This document shows positions 23,536 to 32,441 of a stretch of 45,539 nt of DNA, piece after piece. The stretch comes from Candidatus Hydrogenedentota bacterium (lineage in GTDB: Bacteria; Hydrogenedentota; Hydrogenedentia; Hydrogenedentales; SLHB01), in NCBI GenBank assembly GCA_020849535.1, contig JADLGB010000187.1, forward strand, positions 1-45,539, in the 5' to 3' direction. Each line of letters begins with the position of its first letter. Position 1 is the stretch's first letter. Made by a program: the position numbers and the translations under genes. The notes under the pieces are model-generated. The model was not told the origin of the DNA. It did no database searches and saw only the letters and a list, made by a program, of their open reading frames with translations.

Positions 23536-24854
23536 TGGAACCCCTCACGTTAGAGCCGTATCGCCGCCGTTTGGAGCAGGTACAGCCCATTCTCTGTTAT
23601 GGGAAAGTCGCCGACGTCGTCGGTTTGACCATCGAGGCGACGGGGCCGCCCATGCACATCGGCGATCTGTGCTACATCCTGCCCCCGCGAGGGGGAGACC
23701 CCATTCCCGTCGAGGTCGTGGGATTCCGCGGTTCGCGTATCCTGCTTATGCCCCTGGGCCAGATGACGGGAGTGGCGCCGAACAGTCTCGTGCGTCCTAC
23801 CTTCACGCAGCAAACCATTCGCGTCGGCCTGGATATCCTGGGACGCGTGGTGGGGAGCATGGGACGCCCCTTGGATGGCGGCCCGGAATTGCAGGGAACC
23901 GACCGCGTGCCTCTGATCGTCGCTCCCCCGGCTCCGCTTGAACGCCAACGAATCGTCGAACCCCTCGCGACTGGCATCCGGGCCATCGATGCGTGCATTA
24001 CGTGCGGTAAAGGTCAGCGCGTGGGCATCTTGTCGGGCAGTGGTGTAGGCAAGAGCAAGCTCATGGGCATGATTGCCAGGAACACCAACGCGGACGTGAA
24101 CGTCATCGCGCTGGTGGGCGAGCGCGGGCGTGAAGTCCGGGATTTCATCGAAGGAGACCTGGGCCCGGAGGGGCTGGCCCGCTCGGTGGTCGTGGTGGCC
24201 ACAAGCGACGAACCCGCGTTAATGAGAATCAAGGGCGCTTACGTGGCCACCTCCATCGCGGAGTGGTTCCGCGCGCAAGGGGCGGATGTTTTGCTGATGA
24301 TGGACTCCATCACGCGTTTCGCCATGGCCCAGCGCGAAGTGGGGCTTGCCGTAGGCGAGCCTCCGACAACAAAGGGCTATCCTCCCTCCGTGTACGCCTT
24401 GTTGCCGCGTCTGCTGGAACGAGCGGGGCATTCCGCCACAGGCAGCATTACGGGTATCTACACGGTCCTCGTAGAGGCGGATGATCTGAACGACCCCATC
24501 GGGGACGCGGTGCGCAGTATCCTGGATGGACATATCGCCCTCTCGCGCAGTCTGGCCACGCGCAACCACTATCCCGCCATCGACGTGCTGGAGAGTGTCA
24601 GCCGGTGCATGATCGACGTTACGCCTCGGGAACACCAGGAACTGGCGGGCGAATTACGCCGCATCCTGGCCACGTACCGCGATGCGGAGGACTTGGTGAA
24701 TATCGGCGCGTACGTGGAGGGTAGCAATCCCGAGATCGATCGGGCCCTGCGCTTGATGCCGGCCGCGCGAAAGTTCCTTCGTCAGGACCTCGGCGAAGCA
24801 TCCGACTACAAAGACATTCCGGCCATGCTCCAAAAGACGTTACGGGGCCAGTAA
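23535..24854 (+). CDS. fliI: Flagellum-specific export ATPase FliI
   Basis: 439 residues, an F1-beta-like ATPase that energizes export of rod, hook and filament subunits. Walker A GSGVGKSK at residues 168-175, Walker B VLLMMD with D257, and the FliI/YscN block EPPTTKGYPPSVYALLPRLLERAG. Length is normal. It starts with GTG overlapping the fliH stop, and fliJ begins 1 nt after its stop, the canonical fliH-fliI-fliJ order. Confidence 0.96.
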   Translation: MEPLTLEPYRRRLEQVQPILCYGKVADVVGLTIEATGPPMHIGDLCYILPPRGGDPIPVEVVGFRGSRILLMPLGQMTGVAPNSLVRPTFTQQTIRVGLDILGRVVGSMGRPLDGGPELQGTDRVPLIVAPPAPLERQRIVEPLATGIRAIDACITCGKGQRVGILSGSGVGKSKLMGMIARNTNADVNVIALVGERGREVRDFIEGDLGPEGLARSVVVVATSDEPALMRIKGAYVATSIAEWFRAQGADVLLMMDSITRFAMAQREVGLAVGEPPTTKGYPPSVYALLPRLLERAGHSATGSITGIYTVLVEADDLNDPIGDAVRSILDGHIALSRSLATRNHYPAIDVLESVSRCMIDVTPREHQELAGELRRILATYRDAEDLVNIGAYVEGSNPEIDRALRLMPAARKFLRQDLGEASDYKDIPAMLQKTLRGQ

Positions 24855-24855
24855 G

Positions 24856-25320
24856 ATGCCGCAAAGAAGATATCGCTCCTACGACACGCTCCTGCGAGTC
24901 AGGGAACGCCAGGAGCATATCAAGGCGCAGGCCTTGGCCGAAGTCCGGCGGGAAATACACGCGCATGAGAATCAACGGGACGCGCTGCTGAAGGAACAGG
25001 CCCGCATGTTCACGGAGGCCGGCAGGCACTCGAGGACAGCGATCTCGGCGCCGCGCGTGCATGGGTATTATCAATACGAACGGCATCTGGCGCGTGAAGC
25101 GGTCGAAGAGGATGCCCGGATTCACCAATTACGGCGGGTGGAAGACAGCCGCCGCGAGGAATTGGAGGAGGCCATGACACGCCGCCGCATGGTCGAGCGC
25201 CTCAAAGAGCGGCTCGTCCGGGAGTACATGGACGCGATCCGGAAGGATGAGCAGAAGGTATCCGACGATCTCGCCGCCGGCCGGGCGGCGCGCGAACGGA
25301 GCGGAGAATCCGAACGATGA
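24856..25320 (+). CDS. fliJ: Flagellar export protein FliJ
   Basis: 154 residues, almost wholly helical and rich in Arg, Glu and Gln, as expected of FliJ, the coiled-coil stalk that sits in the FliI hexamer and contacts FlhA. The N-terminus YRSYDTLLRVRERQEHIKAQALAEV fits the family. Called from its place directly after fliI and its coiled-coil character, since FliJ sequences diverge strongly. The stop overlaps the next gene's ATG by 4 nt (ATGA). Confidence 0.85.
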   Translation: MPQRRYRSYDTLLRVRERQEHIKAQALAEVRREIHAHENQRDALLKEQARMFTEAGRHSRTAISAPRVHGYYQYERHLAREAVEEDARIHQLRRVEDSRREELEEAMTRRRMVERLKERLVREYMDAIRKDEQKVSDDLAAGRAARERSGESER

Positions 25321-25904
25321 AGGCTCTGTTGTACGCGGTCGCGGCGCTTCTCTCCTTCGTGCTGGCACTCGTAGGCTTGATGGCCTATTCCGGCTATCTC
25401 AACAAGGAAGGGTTGGAAAAGCTCCTGGGTCACAATCAACCCGCGGCCCCCACCGCCGCCGCCGAACCCGGTGCCGACGATCTGAGCGCCACCGCCAATG
25501 CGCTCAAGGAGCGCGAGGAAGAACTGGCCGCGCGTGAAGCCGAGATCAAACTCCAACAACAGCGCCTGGAAGACACGCAAGCGCAGATGGAAGAGCTGCG
25601 AGGCACCCTTCAAGAACTCATCGCGCAACTGACGGAATCCGCGGACCTTCGCGATGCGAATGAGGAAGCGCGCTTGAAAGCCGTGGCCGATTCCCTCGCG
25701 GGGATGAAGCCGCAGCAAGCCGCGCTCGCGCTGGAGCAATGGCCTCCCAGCCAGGCCGCGCAGTTGCTGCTCCAGGTCGAAGACCGCGTGCGCGGCAAGA
25801 TACTGGACAGCGTGAATCAGGACAAGGCCGCGGAAATCCTCAAAGCAATGGCCGAACGCGAGTCCGCACTCTCCGCGCCGGGTTCAGCGACGGCAAAGCC
25901 GTAG
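25317..25904 (+). CDS. MotE-like flagellar protein (MgtE-N-type domain)
   Basis: 195 residues. One N-terminal membrane segment (ALLYAVAALLSFVLALVGLMAY), a linker, a long coiled coil (about residues 60-115), and a C-terminal MgtE intracellular-N-like domain (LAGMKPQQAALALEQWPPSQ, then AQLLLQVEDRVRGKILDSV). This matches MotE, a chaperone or stabiliser of MotC-type stators, and related proteins coded after fliJ in many bacteria. No motC-like gene is in the window, so its partner here is unknown. ATG overlaps fliJ by 4 nt. Confidence 0.8.
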   Translation: MKALLYAVAALLSFVLALVGLMAYSGYLNKEGLEKLLGHNQPAAPTAAAEPGADDLSATANALKEREEELAAREAEIKLQQQRLEDTQAQMEELRGTLQELIAQLTESADLRDANEEARLKAVADSLAGMKPQQAALALEQWPPSQAAQLLLQVEDRVRGKILDSVNQDKAAEILKAMAERESALSAPGSATAKP

Positions 25905-26350
25905 GTATCATTCCTGGCACGATTCTTTCCAACGCGTTGCGCTAAGGCAACCTCATAGCACCGAGCGAACTCAACTGCCGTTCTCAGGTTCAGTTGCCGC
26001 ATCCTCCTCTCTTGGGCGCTGAAAGCGCCACGCCTTCAGCGTGAAGTCACAGAGCGCATCTTTGATCCTGGAAACGGCTATTGTGCTGTCTTGGTATTGT
26101 GGACCTGGCATCGCACAGAACCGGATTAGGGGCAGACCCCCGTGTTTCGCTGCCGAGATAGAGTTTTCGGCGGAGATAGTAATCTCGGCGCGCAATGCCT
26201 ACGCGAAAAACGGGGTCAGTCCCATTCAACTGCCGTTTCCACGTTCACTCATCCCCACGAGCATATTCCCCGCTCTCCCTGGACATCGGGCCCTTCGGGC
26301 CTATGTCCATTCGTATACGGAGAAATCCACACTGAAAGGAGGTGAAATGA
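25905..26350. other. 446-bp gap between the motE-like gene and fliK
   Basis: It holds the second GACCCCGT palindromic element (26129-26232), a small GGGCCCTTCGGGCC-type hairpin near 26288, and the fliK ribosome site. TGGCACGATTC at 25916 resembles half of a sigma-54 site but the -12 GC is missing. No gene recognised. Confidence 0.6.
26129..26232. repeat. Palindromic GACCCCGT element, copy 2 (expanded loop)
   Basis: The arms GGCAGACCCCCGTGTTTCGC and GCGAAAAACGGGGTCAGTCC, then CATTCAACTGC, match copy 1 at 16091-16152. The centre is longer and contains its own inverted pair (GCCGAGATAGAG / AATCTCGGCG). It lies inside the flagellar locus in an intergenic gap. Confidence 0.8.
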
Positions 26351-27856
26351 TTGAACGTATCTACAGTCACAGCCTTGCGTGAGGCCAAAGAGCCCACGCA
26401 GGAAGAACCCGCCCAACCGGTCTCCGGGCAAAGCTCGGAGGGTCAGAGTGCCTTCGCGGTGCTCCTCGCACTGCTTCAAGGGCTCGCCGCTCCGGCAACG
26501 GAACCAGACGGCTCCGGCACGGTATCGCTTGAAGGACAAGGCGAAGGACAGGAAGCGCCGGCGCCCGCCGGGGCATTGGTTGCCTTGGCAGATTCAACGG
26601 CGACAGATGCACTGCTGAATGCGGTAACGGCGAAGTCTAGCGCCACAGCCGCGTCTGCGGACGCGAAGGCGGCCGAGACAACAGCAGCTACCGGTGCGAA
26701 TGGGACGGTGCCCGCCGCGGTGGTGGACGCCACCGCGATTTCGGTGCCTGATTCCACGGCCAACGCGGCCGTGGAGCAGCCGGGGGCGCCCAGTGTCAAC
26801 CCACTGGTTGCACAGGGAGCCAATGGCGCGGAAAGCGGCTCGCCTGCGGATGCCGAGCAGTTTTCGGTGCCGGCGAGCGTAGCCACGGCGGAAAGCAGCC
26901 AAGGCAAATCAGCGCCCAAGCCGGTCCATGAGGCGTCCTCGACTCCAGAACAGTCTGTGGAGGACATCGAGGCGAATGCGCGGCCCGCAGTTGTCGTGAA
27001 GGCCGATCTCGATGAGACTTCCGAAGACCAATCGGGAACGCCCGAATGGAGTTCGGCGCGCTATGTGGTGGCCAAAGCCGGCCAAGCATCCGGCGTCAAC
27101 GCGGAACCGATCCAGCAGCAGCCGGAAGAGAGTGTTTCCGTGCAGAGCAAGCCTGGACAGGCGGCAGCCGAGAGTGTGGAGGATTCCGGCGACGGTCCCA
27201 ACGCACTCGAAGCGGCGACATCCCGGTTGACTGCCACGCCACAGTCCGAAGCCCGCGCAAACGCGGTGCCTAGGGCTCACGTGGAAACCGGCCAAGCGCG
27301 CGGTGGTGAAACACCTGCACTGAACCTCGTATCTCTGGAGCCGGCGGCCGAAGGGCGCGGGGTCGAACGAACTGCCCAGACAGCCGCGGAGAGCGCGGAG
27401 TCGTCCCAGACTACCCTGAAGACTCTTGCGCACGACACCGTGAAGGGCGTCCGGTACTTGCTGGCACGCGGCGAGCAAACGTTGCGCATCCGGCTGATAC
27501 CGGAATCGCTCGGTGAACTGCGGCTGGAGGTTACTTCCACGAAGGAAGAGATCTCCGTGCGGCTGAGCAGCGGCAACCAGACGGTCCGCGAGCTGCTGCA
27601 CACGCAGGTGCACAGTCTGCGCGACGCCTTGACTCAGGATGGCACGACCGTTTCGCGTATCAGCATCGTCGCGGATACCGGAACGGGAATGGCTTCCCAG
27701 GGCGGAAACGCGGATCGAGCCTTCTCACATCAGGCTCGCACGTGGAACGAAGGCGGAACGCACAGCTCCACGAATACCCCTCAGCAGAGGCAGCAATCAC
27801 CGGTTGTGCCTCGCACACAGGCGCCTCATGCAGGCGCGCTCAACTTGTTCGCATGA
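26351..27856 (+). CDS. fliK: Flagellar hook-length control protein FliK
   Basis: 501 residues. A long Ala/Glu/Ser/Thr-rich, poorly ordered N-terminal two-thirds acts as the ruler, and a conserved C-terminal substrate-switch domain follows (LRIRLIPESLGELRLEVTST, then SSGNQTVRELLHTQVHSLRDAL), matching the Flg_hook domain. It sets hook length and switches export from hook to filament. The start is TTG at 26351 with AGGAGGTG at 26336-26343. An ATG 4 nt upstream (26347) is in another frame and gives an 11-codon reading frame that ends inside fliK, so initiation may be shared or dampened. Confidence 0.9.
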   Translation: MNVSTVTALREAKEPTQEEPAQPVSGQSSEGQSAFAVLLALLQGLAAPATEPDGSGTVSLEGQGEGQEAPAPAGALVALADSTATDALLNAVTAKSSATAASADAKAAETTAATGANGTVPAAVVDATAISVPDSTANAAVEQPGAPSVNPLVAQGANGAESGSPADAEQFSVPASVATAESSQGKSAPKPVHEASSTPEQSVEDIEANARPAVVVKADLDETSEDQSGTPEWSSARYVVAKAGQASGVNAEPIQQQPEESVSVQSKPGQAAAESVEDSGDGPNALEAATSRLTATPQSEARANAVPRAHVETGQARGGETPALNLVSLEPAAEGRGVERTAQTAAESAESSQTTLKTLAHDTVKGVRYLLARGEQTLRIRLIPESLGELRLEVTSTKEEISVRLSSGNQTVRELLHTQVHSLRDALTQDGTTVSRISIVADTGTGMASQGGNADRAFSHQARTWNEGGTHSSTNTPQQRQQSPVVPRTQAPHAGALNLFA

Positions 27857-27872
27857 ATCAGGAGACGAAACC

Positions 27873-28397
27873 ATGAGTAGCATTTCAAAGATAGGAGCGA
27901 GCCTCACCAGCTTGTTGAGTCCCCGCATGGGCAAAGCTGCTTCGGCGTCGCCCACGGAGGCCGTGTCGCAATCGGACAGTTTGAAATCAGCGCTCCTCAA
28001 GGCGCTGAAATCGGACACCAAATCCGATGCGCTCACGGAGGCGGCCACGAGCGCCCTGGGCAAGGACGAGTTTCTGGAGTTGCTCGTACTGCAGATGCAG
28101 AACCAGGATCCGTTGTCACCTACCGACAATACGGAGATGATCGCGCAACTGGCGCAGTTCTCCGCATTGGAGCAAATGAACAATTTGAATGAGCAGTTTG
28201 AAGAGTTCAGCGGCAATCTCGATCAACTCAACTTCATGTCGGCCAGTTCGATGATTGGCAAGACGGTGAAGGGTATCGACACGAACGGCGAGTTGGTTGA
28301 GGGAACTGTCGACGCCATCCAAATGAGCGACAGTGTCGTGTATCTCACAGTAGGAGACAGCACGATGTCGATGGCGGGCGTCGAGACGATTTCGTGA
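27873..28397 (+). CDS. flgD: Flagellar hook assembly protein FlgD
   Basis: 174 residues. FlgD caps the growing hook. The family core is GKDEFLELLVLQMQNQDPLSPTDNTEMIAQLAQFSALEQMNNLNEQF, then SSMIGKTV and the short beta-rich tail. The ATG at 27873 has AGGAG 8 nt upstream; the frame is open further upstream only over fliK. It is shorter than enterobacterial FlgD, as in many phyla. Overlaps the next gene by 4 nt (GTGA). Confidence 0.94.
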   Translation: MSSISKIGASLTSLLSPRMGKAASASPTEAVSQSDSLKSALLKALKSDTKSDALTEAATSALGKDEFLELLVLQMQNQDPLSPTDNTEMIAQLAQFSALEQMNNLNEQFEEFSGNLDQLNFMSASSMIGKTVKGIDTNGELVEGTVDAIQMSDSVVYLTVGDSTMSMAGVETIS

Positions 28398-28807
28398 ACG
28401 CCATGATCGATCGAGTGACCCTACATAGCAGCACGGGCCTCACGGCGAATCGGGCGTTCCCCGGCGCGCAACGCGTACCGGCCACCTCGTTCGCTTCCGT
28501 CTTAACCTCCCAGTTGCAGGAATCGCGCGACGTGAGATTCTCAGCGCACGCCCTGCAACGGATGCGCGAGAGAGGTGTCACGATCAGCCCGCCGGAAAAG
28601 GCACAGATCGCCCAGGCCCTCAATGAAGCGGAGTCCAAAGGGGCTCGCGAGACTTTACTCCTCATGGACGGGAAGGCGCTGGTTGCCAGCGTGCCCAACC
28701 GCACCATCATCACGGTGGTTTCCGAAATCGGCGAGGACAACACCGTATTCACCAATATCGACAGCGCCGTGCTCGTCGGCAATGCCGCACGTGCGCACAA
28801 TCTCTGA
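28394..28807 (+). CDS. Flagellar operon protein (TIGR02530-like)
   Basis: 137 residues. The core VRFSAHALQRMRERGVTISPPEKAQIAQALNEAESKGARETLLLMDGKALVASVPNRTIITVV matches the small flagellar operon protein often coded between flgD and flgE. Its role is not well defined; it may act in hook assembly or its control. GTG start overlapping flgD, so the two are coupled. The gap to flgE is 85 bp. Confidence 0.87.
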   Translation: MNAMIDRVTLHSSTGLTANRAFPGAQRVPATSFASVLTSQLQESRDVRFSAHALQRMRERGVTISPPEKAQIAQALNEAESKGARETLLLMDGKALVASVPNRTIITVVSEIGEDNTVFTNIDSAVLVGNAARAHNL

Positions 28808-28892
28808 CACATAACACCGGGCCGGACCCCACGCGGGGAAGCCCCAACGCCGCTGACTGACAGACGCGGCGAATCGTAAAGGAGACCGTAGT

Positions 28893-30137
28893 ATGGGTTC
28901 AGCAATATTCACCGGGGTCACCGGACTCCAAGTACATCAGCGTGCCATCGACGTGGTGGCGAGCAATATCGCCAACGTCAATACCACCGGCTATCGCGGA
29001 TCGCGGGCCCTCTTTCAGGACCTGTTCTCCCAGACCTTGTCGGGACCGAGCGCACCTTTGGGCACGTTCGGAGGAAAGAACGGTTCCCAGGTGGGGCTGG
29101 GCGTCCGCCTCGGCGCCATCGATATCGACTTCACCCAAGGCACGCTCCTGAATACGGGCGTGGCATCCGACCTCGCGATCCAAGGTTCGGGGTTCTTCAT
29201 CTTGAGCGGGGGCGGCGGCAACTTCTATTCGCGCGACGGATCGTTCACCATCAACGCCAACGGCGAACTCATCGATTCGGCAACGGGTTTGTTCGTTCAG
29301 GGCTTTCAGGCGGACGATACCGGCACCATCGACCCCAACGCCCCATTGACGAACATCGCCATCCCCTTGGGAACGGCCTCCATCGTGCGCGCCACCACCG
29401 AAGTGTCGCTGGTCGGCAACCTGGATTCCACGACCGCGGCGGCCGGCACGGTGGTTCGTTCCATTCAGGTGTTCGACTCGTTGGGCACGGAACGCGAGTT
29501 GACCATCACGTTCACGAAATCAGCCACAACCAACGAATGGGACTGGGCCGTCACCAGCGCGGACCCGGCGATCGACACGATAACCGGCGCGGGCACCATC
29601 GAGTTTGACGCCAACGGTGATGTCACGGCCGGCGGCATCGGGAACATCAGCGTTACGTTTGTGGCGGGCAGCCCCGCCGCCCCTGTCGACCCCTTTGACT
29701 TCGATCTGAACTTCAACGAGTTGACCCAGCTTGCTTCCGAGAGTGACGTCGCGATTAGCAATCAGGACGGCTACCCACGGGGTACCCTGGAATCGTTCAA
29801 CATCGGCAGCAACGGCATTCTGAACGGCGTTTTCTCCAATGGACTGACCCAAGTGCTTGGGCAGGTTGCCTTGGCCAACTTCGCCAACACGGGTGGACTC
29901 GTTCGAGAAGGGGAAAACCTCTTCCGCGAGAGTCCCGGGTCTGGCATCGCGCAAGTCGGCACTCCGGGAACCGGCGGACGCGGCCAAGTCTCGGGAGGGG
30001 TCCTGGAGGGATCGAATGTAGACCTGGGCACCGAGTTCAGCAATCTCATCGTGTTCCAACGCGGTTTCCAGGCCAACGCGCGGACCATCACCACCGCTGA
30101 CACGTTGCTTCAAGAGACCGTGAACCTCGTCCGATAA
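28893..30137 (+). CDS. flgE: Flagellar hook protein FlgE
   Basis: 414 residues. FlgE builds the hook, the universal joint between rod and filament. The N-terminal rod/hook signature (VVASNIANVNTTGYRGSRALFQDLFSQTL) and the C-terminal helix (FSNLIVFQRGFQANARTITTADTLLQETVNLVR) bracket a Gly/Thr/Asp-rich beta domain with the hook-type DLAIQGSGFFIL. AAGGAG ribosome site. It ends this part of the locus, 38 bp before a strong terminator. Confidence 0.95.
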   Translation: MGSAIFTGVTGLQVHQRAIDVVASNIANVNTTGYRGSRALFQDLFSQTLSGPSAPLGTFGGKNGSQVGLGVRLGAIDIDFTQGTLLNTGVASDLAIQGSGFFILSGGGGNFYSRDGSFTINANGELIDSATGLFVQGFQADDTGTIDPNAPLTNIAIPLGTASIVRATTEVSLVGNLDSTTAAAGTVVRSIQVFDSLGTERELTITFTKSATTNEWDWAVTSADPAIDTITGAGTIEFDANGDVTAGGIGNISVTFVAGSPAAPVDPFDFDLNFNELTQLASESDVAISNQDGYPRGTLESFNIGSNGILNGVFSNGLTQVLGQVALANFANTGGLVREGENLFRESPGSGIAQVGTPGTGGRGQVSGGVLEGSNVDLGTEFSNLIVFQRGFQANARTITTADTLLQETVNLVR

Positions 30138-30175
30138 GGGACTTCGATGAGTAACAGACGCGCGTACTCTTAGCT

Positions 30176-30215
30176 GGAAAGGGGCCGGGGAGGTACAACT
30201 CCCCGGCCCCTTTCC
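30176..30215 (+). terminator. Terminator after flgE
   Basis: A perfect 17-bp stem (30176-30192 with 30199-30215) with a 6-nt loop, followed by gtttgtct. It splits the rod/hook operon from motA. Confidence 0.87.
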
Positions 30216-30254
30216 GTTTGTCTCCCCGGTTTTCGCGCGACAGCTCTCGGATTG

Positions 30255-30283
30255 TTGTCGCTACGCTTCGGGAGTGCTAGAAT
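30255..30283 (+). promoter_or_regulatory. Sigma-70-type promoter for motA operon
   Basis: TTGTCG (30255-30260), 17-nt spacer, TAGAAT (30278-30283), 56 bp before motA and just after the terminator. Fair match; placement between terminator and gene supports it. Confidence 0.55.
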
Positions 30284-30338
30284 GGGTACCGGATTGCAGG
30301 GACATACCATATATGGGAGGGTCGGCTGACCAAGGCAT

Positions 30339-31109
30339 ATGGATATTGCAACCGTCATCGGTCTTGTCGCGGGGATAGGCCTAGTCGTAACAGCCATTCT
30401 GTTGGGGGGGAGTCCGGGGGTCTTTTTTGATGTGGCCTCGATTCTTATCGTGTGCGGGGGAACCATAGCTTCCACGCTGATCAACTATCCCCTGAGCGAC
30501 GTACTGAGTGTCATGTCAACGCTGCGGAACGCCTTCTTCCACAAGGCCGCTACCCCGGAGGTCCTAATCAAGAAGCTCGTGGGGTTTGCCGTGATTGCCC
30601 GGCGCGAAGGCATCCTGGCTTTGGAGAGTCACGCCAAGGATGATGAAGATGAGTTCCTGCAGATGAGCGTCCAATTGGCCATCGACGGTACCGCACCCGA
30701 ACTCATCAAGGATATCTTGACGACCGAGTTGGCATTCATGGAGGATCGTCACGCCCTGGGGCAGTCGGTCCTGACCGCCATGGGTACGTTTGCTCCTGCC
30801 TTCGGCATGATCGGAACGCTCATTGGGTTGGTTCAGATGCTGACGAGCCTGAACGATCCGTCCCAAATCGGCGGTGGTATGGCGGTTGCCCTCTTGACCA
30901 CTCTATACGGAGCACTCTTAGCCAACGTCTTTTTTCTTCCTGCCGCGGGCAAGCTCAAGGTACGCACTAGCAATGAGCTGCTGGTCAAGGAAGTCATCAT
31001 TGAGGGAATCCTGTCCATTCAGTCTGGCGACAACCCGCGCATCGTAGAACAGAAGCTGAAGTCCTTCATAGCGCCTGCGCTTCGCGCTCAGGCAACGACG
31101 AGCAAATAG
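30339..31109 (+). CDS. motA: Flagellar motor stator protein MotA
   Basis: 256 residues with four membrane segments (about 3-22, 30-50, 148-170, 180-203) and a cytoplasmic loop that contacts FliG. The MotA signature GMIGTLIGLVQML and the following GGGMAVALLTTLYGALLAN are clear. With MotB it forms the ion channel that drives rotation. Its coupling ion cannot be read with confidence. motB begins 3 nt after the stop. Confidence 0.95.
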   Translation: MDIATVIGLVAGIGLVVTAILLGGSPGVFFDVASILIVCGGTIASTLINYPLSDVLSVMSTLRNAFFHKAATPEVLIKKLVGFAVIARREGILALESHAKDDEDEFLQMSVQLAIDGTAPELIKDILTTELAFMEDRHALGQSVLTAMGTFAPAFGMIGTLIGLVQMLTSLNDPSQIGGGMAVALLTTLYGALLANVFFLPAAGKLKVRTSNELLVKEVIIEGILSIQSGDNPRIVEQKLKSFIAPALRAQATTSK

Positions 31110-31112
31110 GTT

Positions 31113-31907
31113 ATGCCCCGGGATAAGAAACAGGCAGCCGCCGAACCCGGTGCCCCAGCGTGGATGGTCACCTATGGGGATCTGATGGGGCTGCTCCTCA
31201 CCTTCTTCATCCTTCTTATTTCCTTTTCCACGATCGACCACAAGAAGATCACCCAGGCCGTCACCTCCGTGCAGGTTGCTCTTGGCGTGCATCCCATGAA
31301 CATGACGGCTCCGAGGATTGTCGCGAACATGGCCGCGGCAAGGCGGCGCGTCCCGCGAAGCCTGGAACGCGCCGCCCGCGAGTTTCGCAGCCGCCTGCAA
31401 ATGTTGGGGATGGAAGACAGCATCGAGATCAAGTACGATGGTATGGGGGGGCTGGAGCTTAACCTTCCCAATCAATTTTTGTTTGATTTGGGACGCGCGG
31501 AATTGAAGCCGGAAGCCTATGAGATCCTGAATGGCTTGGCCTCGTCGCTGGCCACGATCCCCGGCAAGCGTGTGGAGATCCGGGGGCACACTGATAACGT
31601 GCCCATTGGCGGCGACAGTCCCTATGCGGACAACTACGACCTCAGCTATCATCGCGCTAAGAACGTGATGTTGCAGATGACCGACCCCGGCGGGATCAAG
31701 CAGGAGGAGTGCGAGGTGATCGCCTGCGGTCCTTCGCAGCCTGTCGCAGACAACAATACCGAGGAGGGTCGGCAGGCCAATCGGCGGGTTCAGATACACG
31801 TACGCGGCGATTTTTCGCGGGAGAGCCAAGAAGATCTGAATGCCTTAGTCAAGGGAGAAGAGGAGCCCCCCGCCGAAACACCGGCGGTGGCGCCGGAAAG
31901 CAGGTGA
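31113..31907 (+). CDS. motB: Flagellar motor stator protein MotB (OmpA-type peptidoglycan binding)
   Basis: 264 residues. The single membrane segment starts at VTYGDLMGLLLTFFILLISF and carries D23, the ion-binding Asp. The C-terminal OmpA/MotB domain has IRGHTDNVPIGG and NYDLSYHRAKNVM for peptidoglycan anchoring. The motif here is YGDLMG where most MotB proteins read Y(A/G)D(M/L)MT. The final ~25 residues are Glu/Pro-rich. Coded directly after motA, 6 nt before fliL. Confidence 0.94.
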   Translation: MPRDKKQAAAEPGAPAWMVTYGDLMGLLLTFFILLISFSTIDHKKITQAVTSVQVALGVHPMNMTAPRIVANMAAARRRVPRSLERAAREFRSRLQMLGMEDSIEIKYDGMGGLELNLPNQFLFDLGRAELKPEAYEILNGLASSLATIPGKRVEIRGHTDNVPIGGDSPYADNYDLSYHRAKNVMLQMTDPGGIKQEECEVIACGPSQPVADNNTEEGRQANRRVQIHVRGDFSRESQEDLNALVKGEEEPPAETPAVAPESR

Positions 31908-31913
31908 GCGGAA

Positions 31914-32441
31914 ATGGCTGAACAGAAACAAGCGGAAGCCCCACAAGAGGCGCCAGCCAAGAAGGGGTCGCTCGTGCGCACGCTGGGCATCGTCGCGGGG
32001 GTGGTGCTGACTTTCGCCATCTTGGCCGTGGTGATCTGGCGCGTTGTGCTTCAGCCGCGGTTGACGGCCGAGGAAGTTCCGCCACCGCCTCCCGCGATGA
32101 CCCAGGTCGCGGTTCCCTTTGACGAGGCCTACGTGAATCTGATCATGCCCAATTCCGAGATGTTGGCCTCGACCCTGCTCTACAAGATCACCCTGGAATG
32201 TTCCAACCAGGAGACGGCGGACTTGGTGGGCAAGTACAAGCCGCGATTCGTCGACCTTTTTCGCAAGCTGCACAGTTACAAGACCCGTGCGGAAATGGAC
32301 GATCCCCTGGTTGAAGAGAGCATTCGGAGGCAAATCCTCCAAGACAGCAATGCGCTGATCCAAGAGATTTTGGGATTGGAGGAGACCGAGAACCGCATCG
32401 TGGCGGTGTATCACGAGAAATTCTACGTGCAGGACGCGTGA
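31914..32441 (+). CDS. fliL: Flagellar basal body-associated protein FliL
   Basis: 175 residues: a charged N-terminus, one membrane segment (LGIVAGVVLTFAILAVVIWRVVL, ~24-46), a Pro-rich linker and a periplasmic stomatin-like domain (ASTLLYKITLECSNQETADL...). FliL rings the stator and aids motor function. The divergent sequence is supported by its place between motB and fliN. TGATG overlap with fliN. Confidence 0.85.
   Translation: MAEQKQAEAPQEAPAKKGSLVRTLGIVAGVVLTFAILAVVIWRVVLQPRLTAEEVPPPPPAMTQVAVPFDEAYVNLIMPNSEMLASTLLYKITLECSNQETADLVGKYKPRFVDLFRKLHSYKTRAEMDDPLVEESIRRQILQDSNALIQEILGLEETENRIVAVYHEKFYVQDA

Noticed and set aside
25916..25931. Second sigma-54-like site before fliK (TGGCACGATTCTTTCC)
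   Set aside because: The -24 half fits but the essential GC of the -12 element is absent.
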